64,000 nt of DNA from DB1 sp049323655 (GCA_049323655.1 JBMONO010000020.1:23859-87858), one strand, 5' to 3'. Numbered from the stretch's first letter, positions 1 through 8,626 are shown. The notes: generated by a model from the sequence alone, not told the origin. Program-made: numbers and translations.

Positions 1-194
1 ATCGGTTCCTTGTAGTGTCGGGTTAAGGTGCTGCGGTGATAGGCGCAGCAGCCCTGGGAACCATGACTGTGCGGCAGGCAGCCATGGATGCCGAGCGCCG
101 CGTACATGGCGCCGATGGGCTGGCAGGTCTTGGCCGGGTTGATGGTCAAGGCCGATCGCTCGCTGATGTCAAGGGGTGTATGTCGAAGTAACAT
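1..194 (-). CDS. nifK: Nitrogenase MoFe protein beta subunit, N-terminal part
   Basis: Only the first 64 codons are in the window; the gene runs off the left edge. NifK pairs with NifD to form the alpha2beta2 MoFe protein and supplies half of the P-cluster ligands. The visible peptide starts MLLRHTPLDISERSALTINP and contains Cys in TCQPIGAMYA and the HGSQGCCAYHR segment, matching the NifK P-cluster cysteine surroundings. The start is preceded by a GAGGAAG ribosome site a few bases upstream. It lies 84 bp downstream of nifD, separated by a perfect 12-bp hairpin. The N-terminus is short, as in nitrogenases of anaerobes, where the extra residues sit in NifD. Confidence 0.95.
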   Translation of the reverse strand, partial: MLLRHTPLDISERSALTINPAKTCQPIGAMYAALGIHGCLPHSHGSQGCCAYHRSTLTRHYKEP

Positions 195-234
195 TGTCTT
201 CCTCATGTTCGAAAAAAGTTGATGCGCCGTATGT

Positions 235-274
235 GCTTCAACGTTCAAACGTTTATACGCTGGAACGTTGAAGC
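235..274. repeat. Perfect 12-bp inverted repeat between nifD and nifK
   Basis: The arms GCTTCAACGTTC (235-246) and GAACGTTGAAGC (263-274) are exact reverse complements around a 16-nt loop. There is no T-run, so it does not look like a terminator. In the nif transcript it would form a hairpin at the 3' end of nifD, where it could slow 3'-5' decay or tune the nifD:nifK ratio. The function is inference. Confidence 0.7.
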
Positions 275-278
275 GTTC

Positions 279-1919
279 TTACTCCCAGTTGTACGACGCG
301 GTGAGCTGGGGGTTTTCCTGCCAGGGCGCCTTCATGTAGCTCCAGACCCTGGAGTTGACCAGCCGGTCGATCTCCTTGTAGAAGTTGATGGCGCCGACAA
401 ACCCGGCATAAGGTCCGCCGGAGTCGTAGCTGTGCAGCTGTTTCATGGGGACGCCGAGCTTCTGGATGGAATATTTTTCCTTGATGCCGGCGCAGAAGAT
501 ATCCGGTTTCAGCAGTTCCACCAGCTTTTCCGCCTCGTACTGGTTGAGGTCGTCGATGATGAGCGTGCCCTTGTCCATGTCCGGGGCAAGACCGTCGTAA
601 TGTTTGAACTGATAGCCGGCCTGTTCAAGGGCCTGCATCTCCTGGGCGCTTTTGCGCGGCCGGAAGCGACTGGCGTCCGGCTCGACCTCGATCTCCTCGA
701 TGTTGCGGCTGTCCGCGTCGATCTGGATATTGGGCAGCACCTGGCGTCCCTCATAGTCATCCTGATGGGCGAACTCGTAGCCGGCCGAGATGGTCTTCAT
801 GCCCAGCTCGGCAAAGAGATCCTGATAATGATGGGCCCGGGAGCCGCCGACAAAGAGCATGGCGGTCTTGCCCTCGGTACGCGGCCGGATTTCGGCAAGC
901 GCTGCCTCCACCGCCGGCATCTCCTCGGCAATAACCGCCTCCACCCGGTCAATCAGTTCCTGCTCGCCGAAATACGCGGCAATCTTGCGCAGGGATTTGG
1001 CGGTGGACTTGGCGCCGATGAAATTCACCTTGATCCAGGGGATGCCGTATTTGGTTTCCATCATGTCCGCCACATAGTTGATGGAACGGTGGCACATGAC
1101 CGCATTCAGATCCGCAGTATGGGCCGAGGCGAACTGGTCGTAGGTCGAGTTGCCGGAGAAGGTCGAAATGCAGGTGATGCCGCATTTGTTGAAGATCCGG
1201 TCGATCTCAAACCCGTCGCCGCCGATGTTGTATTCGCCGAGCAGGTTGATCTTGTATTTGCCCGGTTTTGCCTCATCATTCTCGCCGACGATGTGGCGGA
1301 AAACCTGGTTGTTGGCGATGTGATGGCCGGCCGACTGGGAGACGCCCTTGTAGCCCTCGCAGGAAAAGGCGTAGACATTGCAATCGCCGAATTTTTCCTT
1401 CATCCTGGCGGTGACCGTGTGGATGTCGTCACCGATCAGCCCCACCGGGCAGGTGGCGAAAACGGCGATGGATTTGGGGTGGAAGAGGTCGTAGGCCTCC
1501 TGGATCGCCTTTTCCAGCTTCTTTTCGCCGCCGAAGATGATGTCCGAATCCTGCATGTCCGTGGAAAAGCAGTAGGTCATGTAGTTCTCGCCGTCCGGGC
1601 CGGCATCGGTCTGGTTGCGTCGGGTCAGCCAGGCGTAGAAGCTGCAGCCGATGGGGCCGTGCACCAGGTTGACGATATCACGGGTCGGGCCCATGATGAC
1701 GCCCTTGCAGCCGGCGTAGGTGCAGCCGCGCATGGTGATGATGCCCGGGATGGTGCGGACGTTGGCGGTGAGCGTCGGCGTGTCGTTCTGCCGGGCCTCG
1801 TTGATCATGATCTGCTTGGCGCGCTTGCGGGCCACCTTGGGCGGATATCTCTTCAACAGTTCCGCCTTGATGTCGGTGGGGTCCCACTGCATCATTTTTT
1901 TCTGTGCATGTGTTGTCAT
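279..1919 (-). CDS. nifD: Nitrogenase MoFe protein alpha subunit
   Basis: Binds FeMo-cofactor and half of the P-cluster in molybdenum nitrogenase, reducing N2 to ammonia with electrons from NifH. The 546-residue protein has P-cluster cysteines at about C66 (MRGCTYAG), C92 (HGPIGCSFY) and C157 (FATCPVG), the FeMo-co cysteine at about C276 (AVMCHRSINY) and the FeMo-co histidine at about H496 (QLHSYDSGGPY). An insertion of roughly 50-60 residues at about 388-450 places it among the NifD proteins of anaerobes. VnfD and AnfD are less likely, because the neighbours are nifH, nifI and nifK and no delta subunit gene is present. AAGGAG lies 7 bp before the ATG. It is fourth in the operon after nifH, nifI1 and nifI2. 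Confidence 0.97.
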   Translation of the reverse strand: MTTHAQKKMMQWDPTDIKAELLKRYPPKVARKRAKQIMINEARQNDTPTLTANVRTIPGIITMRGCTYAGCKGVIMGPTRDIVNLVHGPIGCSFYAWLTRRNQTDAGPDGENYMTYCFSTDMQDSDIIFGGEKKLEKAIQEAYDLFHPKSIAVFATCPVGLIGDDIHTVTARMKEKFGDCNVYAFSCEGYKGVSQSAGHHIANNQVFRHIVGENDEAKPGKYKINLLGEYNIGGDGFEIDRIFNKCGITCISTFSGNSTYDQFASAHTADLNAVMCHRSINYVADMMETKYGIPWIKVNFIGAKSTAKSLRKIAAYFGEQELIDRVEAVIAEEMPAVEAALAEIRPRTEGKTAMLFVGGSRAHHYQDLFAELGMKTISAGYEFAHQDDYEGRQVLPNIQIDADSRNIEEIEVEPDASRFRPRKSAQEMQALEQAGYQFKHYDGLAPDMDKGTLIIDDLNQYEAEKLVELLKPDIFCAGIKEKYSIQKLGVPMKQLHSYDSGGPYAGFVGAINFYKEIDRLVNSRVWSYMKAPWQENPQLTASYNWE

Positions 1920-1936
1920 ATTGGTCTCCTTGCGCG

Positions 1937-2311
1937 TCAGGCGATGGCCTTGGCCCCGGTTTCGCCGGTGCGGACGCGGACGGCGTCGGCCATGGGCAGG
2001 ACGAAGATCTTGCCGTCGCCGGGTTTGCCGGTTTGATTGGTGATGATGATCGACCGCACCACGTCGTCAACGAGATCATCCTCGACCACCACCGTTATCA
2101 TGCGCTTGGCGTAGAGTTTGCCCTTTTCACCAAGCAGGGCGGCGGCCTCTTCATAGCCCTGCTGGGCGCCTTCGAGGATGGCCGGGTTGACGAAGCCCTT
2201 GCCGCGGCCGTGGGCCTCGTGGGCAAAGAAGGCGTCGATGCCGGCATCGGTCAGGGCCTGTTTGGTCTGGTTCATCATGTTGATTCGCACAACGGCGATG
2301 ACCTCCTTCAT
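1937..2311 (-). CDS. nifI2: PII-like nitrogenase regulator NifI2
   Basis: NifI2 forms a complex with NifI1 that inhibits dinitrogenase post-translationally when fixed nitrogen is plentiful; 2-oxoglutarate and ATP relieve the inhibition. The 124-residue product has the PII fold, with the start MKEVIAVVRINMMNQTKQAL and the C-terminal GDGKIFVLPMADAVRVRTGE signature. Its long, glycine-rich T-loop region (HGRGKGF...GYEEAAALLGEKGK) differs from GlnB and is typical of NifI2. The ATG overlaps the nifI1 stop by 4 bp (ATGA), so the two are translationally coupled. The position between nifH and nifD is the classic arrangement of methanogens and anaerobic bacteria. Confidence 0.94.
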   Translation of the reverse strand: MKEVIAVVRINMMNQTKQALTDAGIDAFFAHEAHGRGKGFVNPAILEGAQQGYEEAAALLGEKGKLYAKRMITVVVEDDLVDDVVRSIIITNQTGKPGDGKIFVLPMADAVRVRTGETGAKAIA

Positions 2312-2664
2312 GCCGCAACCTCCGAGGGTGGATTGCCGTTTTCCCTGATGCCGGAACTGATGGTCCAGGATTCCTCAACGGCGGAGATGAAAATCTTGCC
2401 GTCGCCGAAGGCCCCCTTTTCGCCGGAGCGGGCGGTGCGCATGATGGTGTCGATGACGAATTCCTTTTCCTCCGGCTTGACCACGCTCATCAGCATCATC
2501 TTGGGGATTTCGTCATAGGTGACCTCGCCGATCTTGATGCCGCGCTGCTTGCCGCGGCCGGCGACGGCAAATTTGGTGACGGCCGGAAAGCCGGCGTCCA
2601 TCAGGGCGGCAAGGATCTTGTCCGCTTTTTCTGGTCGTACAATTGCTCTGATCATCGTCAACAT
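2308..2664 (-). CDS. nifI1: PII-like nitrogenase regulator NifI1
   Basis: Partner of NifI2 in ammonia switch-off of nitrogenase. The 118-residue product starts MLTMIRAIVRPEKADKILAA and contains the PII signatures VAGRGKQRGIKIG (T-loop base) and FGDGKIFIS. I placed the start at 2664, where GGAGAAATCACT precedes the ATG; an in-frame ATG nine codons upstream lacks a good ribosome site. The gene is the second of the nif operon, 81 bp after nifH. It lacks the Tyr51-bearing RGAEY segment seen in the GlnK of this window, so uridylylation-type control is not expected. Confidence 0.93.
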   Translation of the reverse strand: MLTMIRAIVRPEKADKILAALMDAGFPAVTKFAVAGRGKQRGIKIGEVTYDEIPKMMLMSVVKPEEKEFVIDTIMRTARSGEKGAFGDGKIFISAVEESWTISSGIRENGNPPSEVAA

Positions 2665-2699
2665 AGTGATTTCTCCAGTAGGGGTATACATTTCAGCGT

Positions 2700-2732
2700 T
2701 TCAGCGGTTGCGCGCTGCAACGTGTGAACGTT
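2700..2732. repeat. Small inverted repeats in the nifH-nifI1 spacer
   Basis: The 81-bp spacer holds short overlapping dyads, for example GTTGC (2707-2711) with GCAAC (2717-2721), plus AACGTT-like words that also occur in the nifD-nifK hairpin. In RNA it could fold at the nifH 3' end and favour a NifH-rich transcript. The stems are short, so the call is weak. Confidence 0.35.
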
Positions 2733-2745
2733 TGATCAATCTTTT

Positions 2746-3576
2746 TTACGCCGCTTCCATCAGGCCGTAGCTCATCAGCAGCTGTTCCAGCTCCTCGATC
2801 TCCAGCGGTTTAGGGACAACGAACATCTTGTTTTCGTCAATGGCCCTGGCCAGACCGCGGTAATGGTCGGCCTGCGGCACGGTGGGGTTCCATTCGATAA
2901 CCGTCTTGCGGTTGATCTCCGCCCGCTGGACGTCATTGTCGCGCGGGACAAAGTAGATCATCTGGGTGCCGAGTTTTTTGGCGAATTCCTCGATCATTTC
3001 CCGTTCGTTGTCGACGTTGCGGGAGTTGCAGATCAGTCCGCCCAATCGGACATTGCCGGATTTGGCGAATTTGACGATACCCTTGCTGATGTTGTTGGCG
3101 GCGTACATGGCCATCATCTCGCCGGAGCAGACGATGTAGATCTCCTCGGCCTTGCCGTCGCGGATCGGCATGGCAAAGCCGCCGCAGACCACGTCGCCCA
3201 ATACGTCGTAGAAGGCATAGTCGAGCCCTTCGCTTTCCTCGTAGGCGCCCAGCGATTCGAGCATGTTGATGGAGGTGATGATGCCGCGGCCGGCGCAGCC
3301 GACCCCCGGCTCCGGGCCGCCTGATTCAACGCAGAGGGTGCCGCCGTAGCCGATTTTGCGGATATCGTCGAGTTCGACGTCCTCGCCTTCCTCGCGCAGG
3401 GTGTCGAGCACCGATTTCTGGGCGAGGCCGCCGAGCAGCAGACGGGTCGAGTCCGCCTTGGGGTCGCAACCCACCACCATGACCTTTCGTCCCATTTCCA
3501 CCAATCCTGCCACGGTGTTCTGGGTGGTGGTCGATTTGCCGATGCCGCCTTTGCCGTAAATTGCTACCTTTCTCAT
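2746..3576 (-). CDS. nifH: Nitrogenase iron protein
   Basis: ATP-dependent reductase that passes electrons from its [4Fe-4S] cluster to the MoFe protein and also takes part in FeMo-co synthesis. The 276-residue protein has the P-loop YGKGGIGKST near residue 8, cluster ligands at about C94 (GVGCAGRG) and C131 (GDVVCGGFAMP), and the arginine after C94 that is the ADP-ribosylation site in some diazotrophs. Length and motifs are those of a standard Mo-type NifH. The ATG follows GGAGAGAC. It is the first gene of the leftward nif operon and sits about 120 nt downstream of the predicted sigma-54 transcription start. No draT/draG genes are in the window; NifI1/NifI2 provide an alternative switch-off. 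Confidence 0.98.
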   Translation of the reverse strand: MRKVAIYGKGGIGKSTTTQNTVAGLVEMGRKVMVVGCDPKADSTRLLLGGLAQKSVLDTLREEGEDVELDDIRKIGYGGTLCVESGGPEPGVGCAGRGIITSINMLESLGAYEESEGLDYAFYDVLGDVVCGGFAMPIRDGKAEEIYIVCSGEMMAMYAANNISKGIVKFAKSGNVRLGGLICNSRNVDNEREMIEEFAKKLGTQMIYFVPRDNDVQRAEINRKTVIEWNPTVPQADHYRGLARAIDENKMFVVPKPLEIEELEQLLMSYGLMEAA

Positions 3577-3707
3577 GATCGTCTCTCCTTCGGGGTGTAT
3601 GCGAAAATCCTTTGGTTGTTGTCGTGCACTGTGTCCGGATTTTCATGGTTGCCTGGCAAGCGCACCAGCGCGATGGCTGATGGCGCTGTCTTTTGCTTTC
3701 CCCATAT

Positions 3708-3723
3708 GGCAAGCGACGTGCCA
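3708..3723 (-). promoter_or_regulatory. Sigma-54 promoter of the nifH operon
   Basis: Read on the minus strand it is TGGCAC-N5-TTGCC, an exact match to the -24/-12 consensus, with the invariant GG and GC at the right spacing. It lies about 130 bp before the nifH ATG, giving a leader of roughly 120 nt. RpoN is encoded at 33105-34580 and NifA at 4117-5712. Confidence 0.93.
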
Positions 3724-3822
3724 GAGGCTGGAAAAAATTTTTTTTATTGTTGTTTCAGATTGTTATGCCGAAATTACGGGGTTTTTCCTCTGCCGGCGCC
3801 TGCAACGATCAGGGGCGCCATC

Positions 3823-3838
3823 TGTCGCAAAGATGACA
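3823..3838 (-). promoter_or_regulatory. NifA upstream activator sequence
   Basis: A TGT-N10-ACA palindrome with exactly ten intervening bases lies 100 bp upstream of the -24 element, the usual distance for an enhancer bound by NifA. Only one such site was seen between nifH and nifA. Confidence 0.85.
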
Positions 3839-4116
3839 AAAATGAACAGCGCCTACCTTTTTGTCGAAACGAAAAGGACGGGTGGAGGCGAGGGGTTGTA
3901 TTACAGAAAAGTATTTTTTTTATTGTAAATATTTCGATGTTGTAATGATGCGGTAGGTAAGCAAGAGAGGTTGTCAGATTTTATTCTTTAATTTCGATGC
4001 GTTACTTTCGGTGACAACGAATTGTGTCGGTGGAATGTAAATTGCAAACAACAAGAGTGAAAAGTGTGTCAACCAGTTCGCAAGCTGCCGGGCCAGGCGC
4101 CCGTTACGGAGAAACC

Positions 4117-5712
4117 ATGTCAGACCCGCATCCTGTCGCCGGCCCAGGTGCCGGCAATATCCTCGCCCTCGAATTGCAGGCCCTTGCCGAAATCTGCCAG
4201 CTGATCGGTTCGGCCGTTCACCTGGATACCACCCTGGGCAAGATCCTCCGCATTCTTCATGATGTCCTGCGCATGGAGCGTGCGACCCTGATGCTGCTCG
4301 ACAGCAGCGGCACCCGGCTCGTCATCCGTGCCTCCTACGGTCTGACCGTGGAGGAGGAGCAGCGCGGCGTTTACGGCCTGGGCGAAGGGGTGAGCGGTCA
4401 GATTTTTCGGACCGCCTCACCTTTTGTCGTGCCGGATATCAAAAGCGAACCGCTCTTTCTCAACCGCACCGGCTCACGCTCCGCCATCAGCAAGGAGAAG
4501 ATTTCCTTTCTCGGGGTGCCGGTCATCCTGGCCGGGGATACGGTCGGGGTGCTCAGTGTCGACCGGCTGTTCGGCGTCGATGTCTCCTTTGAGGAGGACA
4601 TCCGTTTTCTCACCATGGTCGCCACCCTGATCGGCCAGTTTCTCAGTCTGCACCGGGCGATTGTCCGCAAGGAGGCGGTGCTGGTGGAAGAGAACAGGAG
4701 TCTCAAGGCAGAGCTGCACGGGCGCTTCAACCGGCATTACATCATCGGCCAGAGCAAGCCCATGCAGGAGCTGTTCTGGAGTATCGAAAAGGTGGCGCCG
4801 AGCCGGGCCACCGTTCTGCTGCTCGGCGAGTCGGGCACCGGCAAGGAACTGGTCGCCCGGGCCATCCATCAGGCCAGTCCGCGCAAGGAGAAGGCCTTTA
4901 TCAAGGTGAACTGCGCGGCCCTGCCGGAGAATCTGCTGGAAAGCGAACTGCTCGGCCATGAAAAGGGGGCGTTCACCGGCGCAATCAGCGCCAGGCCCGG
5001 CCGTTTCGAGCTGGCCGACGGTGGCACTCTCTTTCTCGACGAGATCGGCGAGTTGCCTCTGCCCCTGCAGGCCAAGCTCCTGCGGGTGCTGCAGGAGCGG
5101 CAGTTCGAGCGGCTCGGCGGCACCCGCACCCTGATGGTGGACGTGCGCCTTGTCGCCGCTACCAATGTCCATCTCGAGGAGGCGGTGGCGGCCGGCGCCT
5201 TCCGCAACGACCTCTACTACCGCCTCAACGTTGTCCCTCTCACCCTGCCGCCCCTGCGCGAGCGTCGGGAGGATATTCCTCTGCTCGTCGATCATTTTCT
5301 CCGGTCGAGCAACCGACACAATGAAAAGAAGGTCAAGCTGACCAGGGAATTTCTCGATTTTCTGACCGACTACGACTGGCCGGGCAATGTCCGGGAGTTG
5401 CAGAATTTGATGGAGCGCCTGGTGATTTTAAATGACAGCGGCTGGCTGCAGATCGCCGATCTGCCGGATCATCTGTTTGCGCCGGGCGGCGGCATCCGCA
5501 AAGAGGAGGTCCGGCCAGCGCCGGTTGGGGCGGCAACTGCCCCCCGATCCGTTGGACGGGCCTTAAAGGATATGGAGCGGGCCGAAATCGAGGCGGCGCT
5601 CAAACGCCATGGCTGGGTACAGGCCCGGGCCGCCCGTGAGCTGGGCCTGACCCAGCGGCAGATCGGCTACCGGATGAAGAAGCTCGGCCTCGAACGGCCG
5701 GAACAGTGGTAG
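4117..5712 (+). CDS. nifA: Nif-specific sigma-54 activator NifA
   Basis: Enhancer-binding protein that activates sigma-54 RNA polymerase at nif promoters. The 531-residue protein has an N-terminal GAF domain (about 30-180), an AAA+ domain with Walker A GESGTGKE, the sigma-54 contact loop GAFTGA and Walker B LFLDEIGEL, and a C-terminal Fis-type helix-turn-helix (ARELGLTQRQIGYRMKKLGL). No multi-cysteine linker between AAA+ and HTH is visible, unlike the oxygen-sensitive rhizobial NifA type. The start at 4117 follows GGAGAAACC; an upstream in-frame GTG at 4024 lacks such a site. It diverges from nifH, whose UAS it should bind. Its own promoter was not identified in 3929-4116. Confidence 0.93.
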   Translation: MSDPHPVAGPGAGNILALELQALAEICQLIGSAVHLDTTLGKILRILHDVLRMERATLMLLDSSGTRLVIRASYGLTVEEEQRGVYGLGEGVSGQIFRTASPFVVPDIKSEPLFLNRTGSRSAISKEKISFLGVPVILAGDTVGVLSVDRLFGVDVSFEEDIRFLTMVATLIGQFLSLHRAIVRKEAVLVEENRSLKAELHGRFNRHYIIGQSKPMQELFWSIEKVAPSRATVLLLGESGTGKELVARAIHQASPRKEKAFIKVNCAALPENLLESELLGHEKGAFTGAISARPGRFELADGGTLFLDEIGELPLPLQAKLLRVLQERQFERLGGTRTLMVDVRLVAATNVHLEEAVAAGAFRNDLYYRLNVVPLTLPPLRERREDIPLLVDHFLRSSNRHNEKKVKLTREFLDFLTDYDWPGNVRELQNLMERLVILNDSGWLQIADLPDHLFAPGGGIRKEEVRPAPVGAATAPRSVGRALKDMERAEIEAALKRHGWVQARAARELGLTQRQIGYRMKKLGLERPEQW

Positions 5713-5745
5713 TGAATCGAACGCGCCGTCCGGTTGTCGATCCTG

Positions 5746-6852
5746 CTACATGGCGACAAGGCTTCGTAATTCGTCGTCGTCAAGGGGCCGCTTCCTGCTG
5801 TTTGCCTGCTGGCGGACCAGGGTGGTGAGTCGCTCCATCTCCTTTTCCTCCAGGGTGATACCGAGGCCGCGCAGGCGGTCGCTCACCGCCCTTTTCCCGG
5901 CCTTGCCGCCGAGCAGCAGCCGGCGGCATCCCCCAACCCGGATCGGATCGTAGGGCTCGTAGGTGGCCGGATTGCGCACCAGGCCCTGCAGGTGCAGGCC
6001 GGTTTCGCAGGTGAAGATTGCCTCGCCCACCACCGGATGGCAGTCGGCAATGGTCCGGTTGGCCGTTTTTGCCACGATCCGGCACAGGCTGCGCAGGTAG
6101 TGGGTCTGGTATGATCGGCTGTGGCGGCCCAGGGCCAGATAGCCGACGATCTCCTCCAGCCGGCTGTTGCCGGCCCGTTCCCCCAGTCCCAGCACGGTGG
6201 CGTCGGCCCACTGGGCGCCGGCCTCCAGAGCGGCAATGGCGTTGGCCGTGGCCATGCCGAAGTCGTTGTGGGTGTGGACGCCTATTTCCAGTGAAGAACA
6301 TCGGGCGGTTTCCCGCACCAGGGCGGAGATCATGGCCGGGCTGGCAATGCCCACCGTGTCGGCCAGGCGCAGGCGATGGGCGCCGGCCTCGGCCGCGGTG
6401 CGGGCCAGCTGGATGAGAAAGGGCAGTTCCGCCCGGGTGGCGTCCTCCAAACCCACCGAAACAGTGCCGATGCCACCGCGAATTGCCTGCTCGATTGCCT
6501 GGCGCAGCTTTTCTTCGACCCACTGCCGGTCGCGGCCCAGCCGGTCGCGGATGTGCAGATCCGAGGCCGGGATGGAGAGCGAGAGGACATCCGGACCAAG
6601 CCGGACCGCGTGGTCAATGTCCTCGGGTCGGCAGCGGCACCAGAGGGCGAGCCGGCTTGAGCGGATCGAGCCTCGGCAGCGCCGCATGAGTTCGTTCAAA
6701 TCCCGGTCGCGCGGTGTGGCAATGCCGAGTTCGATCTCCTCGATGCCCAGCCGATCAAGCAGTCGGGCGATGGCCACCTTGGCGGCCGGAGAGAAGGCGA
6801 CCCCCGGGGTCTGCGCCCCTTCGCGCAGGGTGCTGTCAATGATTCCCTTCAT
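5746..6852 (-). CDS. nifV: Homocitrate synthase
   Basis: Condenses acetyl-CoA with 2-oxoglutarate to homocitrate, the organic ligand of FeMo-co. The 368-residue product begins MKGIIDSTLREGAQTPGVAF, with the DSTLREG signature of the isopropylmalate/homocitrate synthase family, and has the metal-binding HTHNDFGMATANAI segment. The short length, without a LeuA-type regulatory domain, and the setting next to nifA favour NifV over LeuA. The start at 6852 uses AAAGGAA upstream; a TTG seven codons earlier is the alternative. It is the last gene of the leftward block that includes amtB and converges with nifA, 33 bp apart. Confidence 0.88.
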   Translation of the reverse strand: MKGIIDSTLREGAQTPGVAFSPAAKVAIARLLDRLGIEEIELGIATPRDRDLNELMRRCRGSIRSSRLALWCRCRPEDIDHAVRLGPDVLSLSIPASDLHIRDRLGRDRQWVEEKLRQAIEQAIRGGIGTVSVGLEDATRAELPFLIQLARTAAEAGAHRLRLADTVGIASPAMISALVRETARCSSLEIGVHTHNDFGMATANAIAALEAGAQWADATVLGLGERAGNSRLEEIVGYLALGRHSRSYQTHYLRSLCRIVAKTANRTIADCHPVVGEAIFTCETGLHLQGLVRNPATYEPYDPIRVGGCRRLLLGGKAGKRAVSDRLRGLGITLEEKEMERLTTLVRQQANSRKRPLDDDELRSLVAM

Positions 6853-6866
6853 GGTGGCAATTTCCT

Positions 6867-7277
6867 TTACCAAAGGAGGTCAACGACAATGGCGATGAAC
6901 GAGGTGACGAAGATGAAGAGGTAGTTCAGGTTTTCCCGCGATTTCTGCAGGGAATCGAGGAGATAGCAGAGGGCCAGGCGGTCGGCCTCGGCCAGGGAGG
7001 CTCCTTGGCGCACCTTGGTGAGCAGGTCGAAATCGTTGATCGTTCTCCGTCGTTTTCTGGCGATGGTGTAACGAAAGGAGAAAAAGAGGATGTAGCCGAC
7101 GACGCCGGCGTACCAGGTGGCGCGGAAGAGCTCCGGCCGGAAATCCTGGACCGCCATCAAGACCCGGAAGGAGAGGGCGGAGAGGAGGCCGATGATGAAA
7201 AAGAGATTGATCACCCCGGCCGGCAGGGTGTGGGGCGCATGGGGGGCCGTCGCCGTGGCGATCTGTCCGGATTTCAT
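6867..7277 (-). CDS. Uncharacterised small membrane protein
   Basis: A 136-residue product that I do not recognise. It has hydrophobic helices at about 22-42 (VINLFFIIGLLSALSFRVLM) and 55-70 (YAGVVGYILFFSFRY), a basic loop (RKRRRT), a charged stretch, and a C-terminal hydrophobic helix (YLFIFVTSFIAIVVDLLW). I placed the start at MKSGQIAT (7277), 1 bp after the stop of the upstream gene; an in-frame ATG twelve codons earlier would overlap that gene. It ends 14 bp before nifV, so it is probably co-transcribed with nifV and the preceding unknown gene. A role linked to nitrogen metabolism is only inferred from position. Confidence 0.75.
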   Translation of the reverse strand: MKSGQIATATAPHAPHTLPAGVINLFFIIGLLSALSFRVLMAVQDFRPELFRATWYAGVVGYILFFSFRYTIARKRRRTINDFDLLTKVRQGASLAEADRLALCYLLDSLQKSRENLNYLFIFVTSFIAIVVDLLW

Positions 7278-7278
7278 C

Positions 7279-8586
7279 TCATGACTCCTCGATCTGGCGA
7301 CGGAACCAGGCAAGCTGCCGGTCCCGGATCTGTTTCATGTTAAGAAAATAGATGTCCTGCGGGAAGAGCAGTTCGGCCACCCCGGTGTCGAAAATGCGCT
7401 TGACCTCGTATTCGTCATGGGACACATCCCGCTGATAGATGTAGTTGAGGTAGCTCTCGTAGGTGTGAACGATAAATTCCACCCGCATGCCGCCCAGCCG
7501 GGCAAAGAACTTGAACATGGCGGTGGCGGCCGAGCTGCCGATGTTGCGGCCTGCCCGCCGCACCCCGGTCAGCGAGTCCGAAATATCCTCCAGGGACATG
7601 AAGGAATTGGCGGCAATGGCGCTGCTGGTCAGGTGCTTCTGGAAGATTTTGATGTCCTGGGGGGTGGCCAGCACCCCCATCAGTCCCAGCTCGTCATCGA
7701 CCGCCACTGCCGGATTTTCCTCGCCCTTGCGCAAAAGCTTCAGCACCTTCGCCTCCGGCGGTTTCTTGCGGATGGAGACATAGATCGGGATCTCGCGGCC
7801 GTCGGCGGTGAAGCGTCGTCGCTTGATCAGGGTCAGCTTCTGGCCCGGTGCGAGGGTCACCTGTTCCGCCTCCTCGCGGGAGATGACCCGGAGGTCCCGG
7901 CAGGTGAAGTTCTGCGGTTCATGACTGCTCAGCAGATAGACGATTTCCAGCTCGCCGATTCTGTTTTTCGTGCTCCAGACATAGTCATTGAGAAAATCGA
8001 GAAAGCGGGCGAACTTGTTTTCAATACCCGTTTCCCGTTCCCTCTGGTCGATGGAGCCGGCCAGGTGCATGAGAATGAGTTTGCGTTTGGCCTCGAAGCG
8101 CGCTTTCTGGTGGTAGCGATCGTCAAAGACGATAAGGAGCAGCTCCGCGGGACTGCTGGTGGCGTCGATCTCGTTGGTCATCTCGATATGGGCGCTGTAG
8201 TTGGCCAGGACCTTGCTCCGCAGGTAGCGAATGACGCCGTCGGCGGTGCGTGAGTAGTTGTTGACCCGGGTGATGATCTCCCGCTCGGTGCCTTCGATGC
8301 CGAACATGTTGCCAAGCAGCATGTAGGCCCGTTTTTCGATGATCTCACGCCGGGCTCGGTCGCGCAGCAGCTTGCTGATCTCGGCAAAGGAGCGGACGTC
8401 GAGAAATTCGAAGATCTGATTGCGGATGATGCGGTATTTGGTTGCCAGTTCTCCCCGGCCGAGCCGGGTCGCCATGGCGCGTGCCTGTCGACTGAAGGTC
8501 CGGTCCGGCAGGATGCTGGCCTCGGTGGCAAAGGGACCCTGCTGGTTGAGGAGGAGAAACATGTTGTCCTGGTGGCTGCGCGTCAT
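7279..8586 (-). CDS. Uncharacterised 435-residue protein
   Basis: I recognise no family with confidence. The protein is mainly alpha-helical and rich in Arg, Glu and Lys, with no signal peptide and no membrane segment. The N-terminal third contains ISKLLRDRARREIIEKRAY, and the central part has a beta-rich basic stretch (LTLIKRRRFTADGREIPIYV). A region around FDDRYHQKARFEAKRKLILM is strongly basic. It lies 40 bp downstream of an amidotransferase gene and is followed immediately by a membrane protein gene, the three genes leading into nifV. The two unknowns look like a unit: a soluble protein plus a small membrane partner. Confidence 0.8.
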   Translation of the reverse strand: MTRSHQDNMFLLLNQQGPFATEASILPDRTFSRQARAMATRLGRGELATKYRIIRNQIFEFLDVRSFAEISKLLRDRARREIIEKRAYMLLGNMFGIEGTEREIITRVNNYSRTADGVIRYLRSKVLANYSAHIEMTNEIDATSSPAELLLIVFDDRYHQKARFEAKRKLILMHLAGSIDQRERETGIENKFARFLDFLNDYVWSTKNRIGELEIVYLLSSHEPQNFTCRDLRVISREEAEQVTLAPGQKLTLIKRRRFTADGREIPIYVSIRKKPPEAKVLKLLRKGEENPAVAVDDELGLMGVLATPQDIKIFQKHLTSSAIAANSFMSLEDISDSLTGVRRAGRNIGSSAATAMFKFFARLGGMRVEFIVHTYESYLNYIYQRDVSHDEYEVKRIFDTGVAELLFPQDIYFLNMKQIRDRQLAWFRRQIEES

Positions 8587-8626
8587 GAAAGGGCCTCACC
8601 ATCGTCTGGATCGGGGGGGGGGAAAG

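Noticed and set aside
219..2036. A 605-codon open frame on the plus strand opposite nifD
   Set aside because: It is the antisense of nifD in high-GC DNA; no ribosome site and no recognisable domain.
3575..3945. Two overlapping plus-strand frames between nifH and nifA
   Set aside because: They span the sigma-54 promoter and NifA site, have no ribosome site and give unrecognisable peptides.
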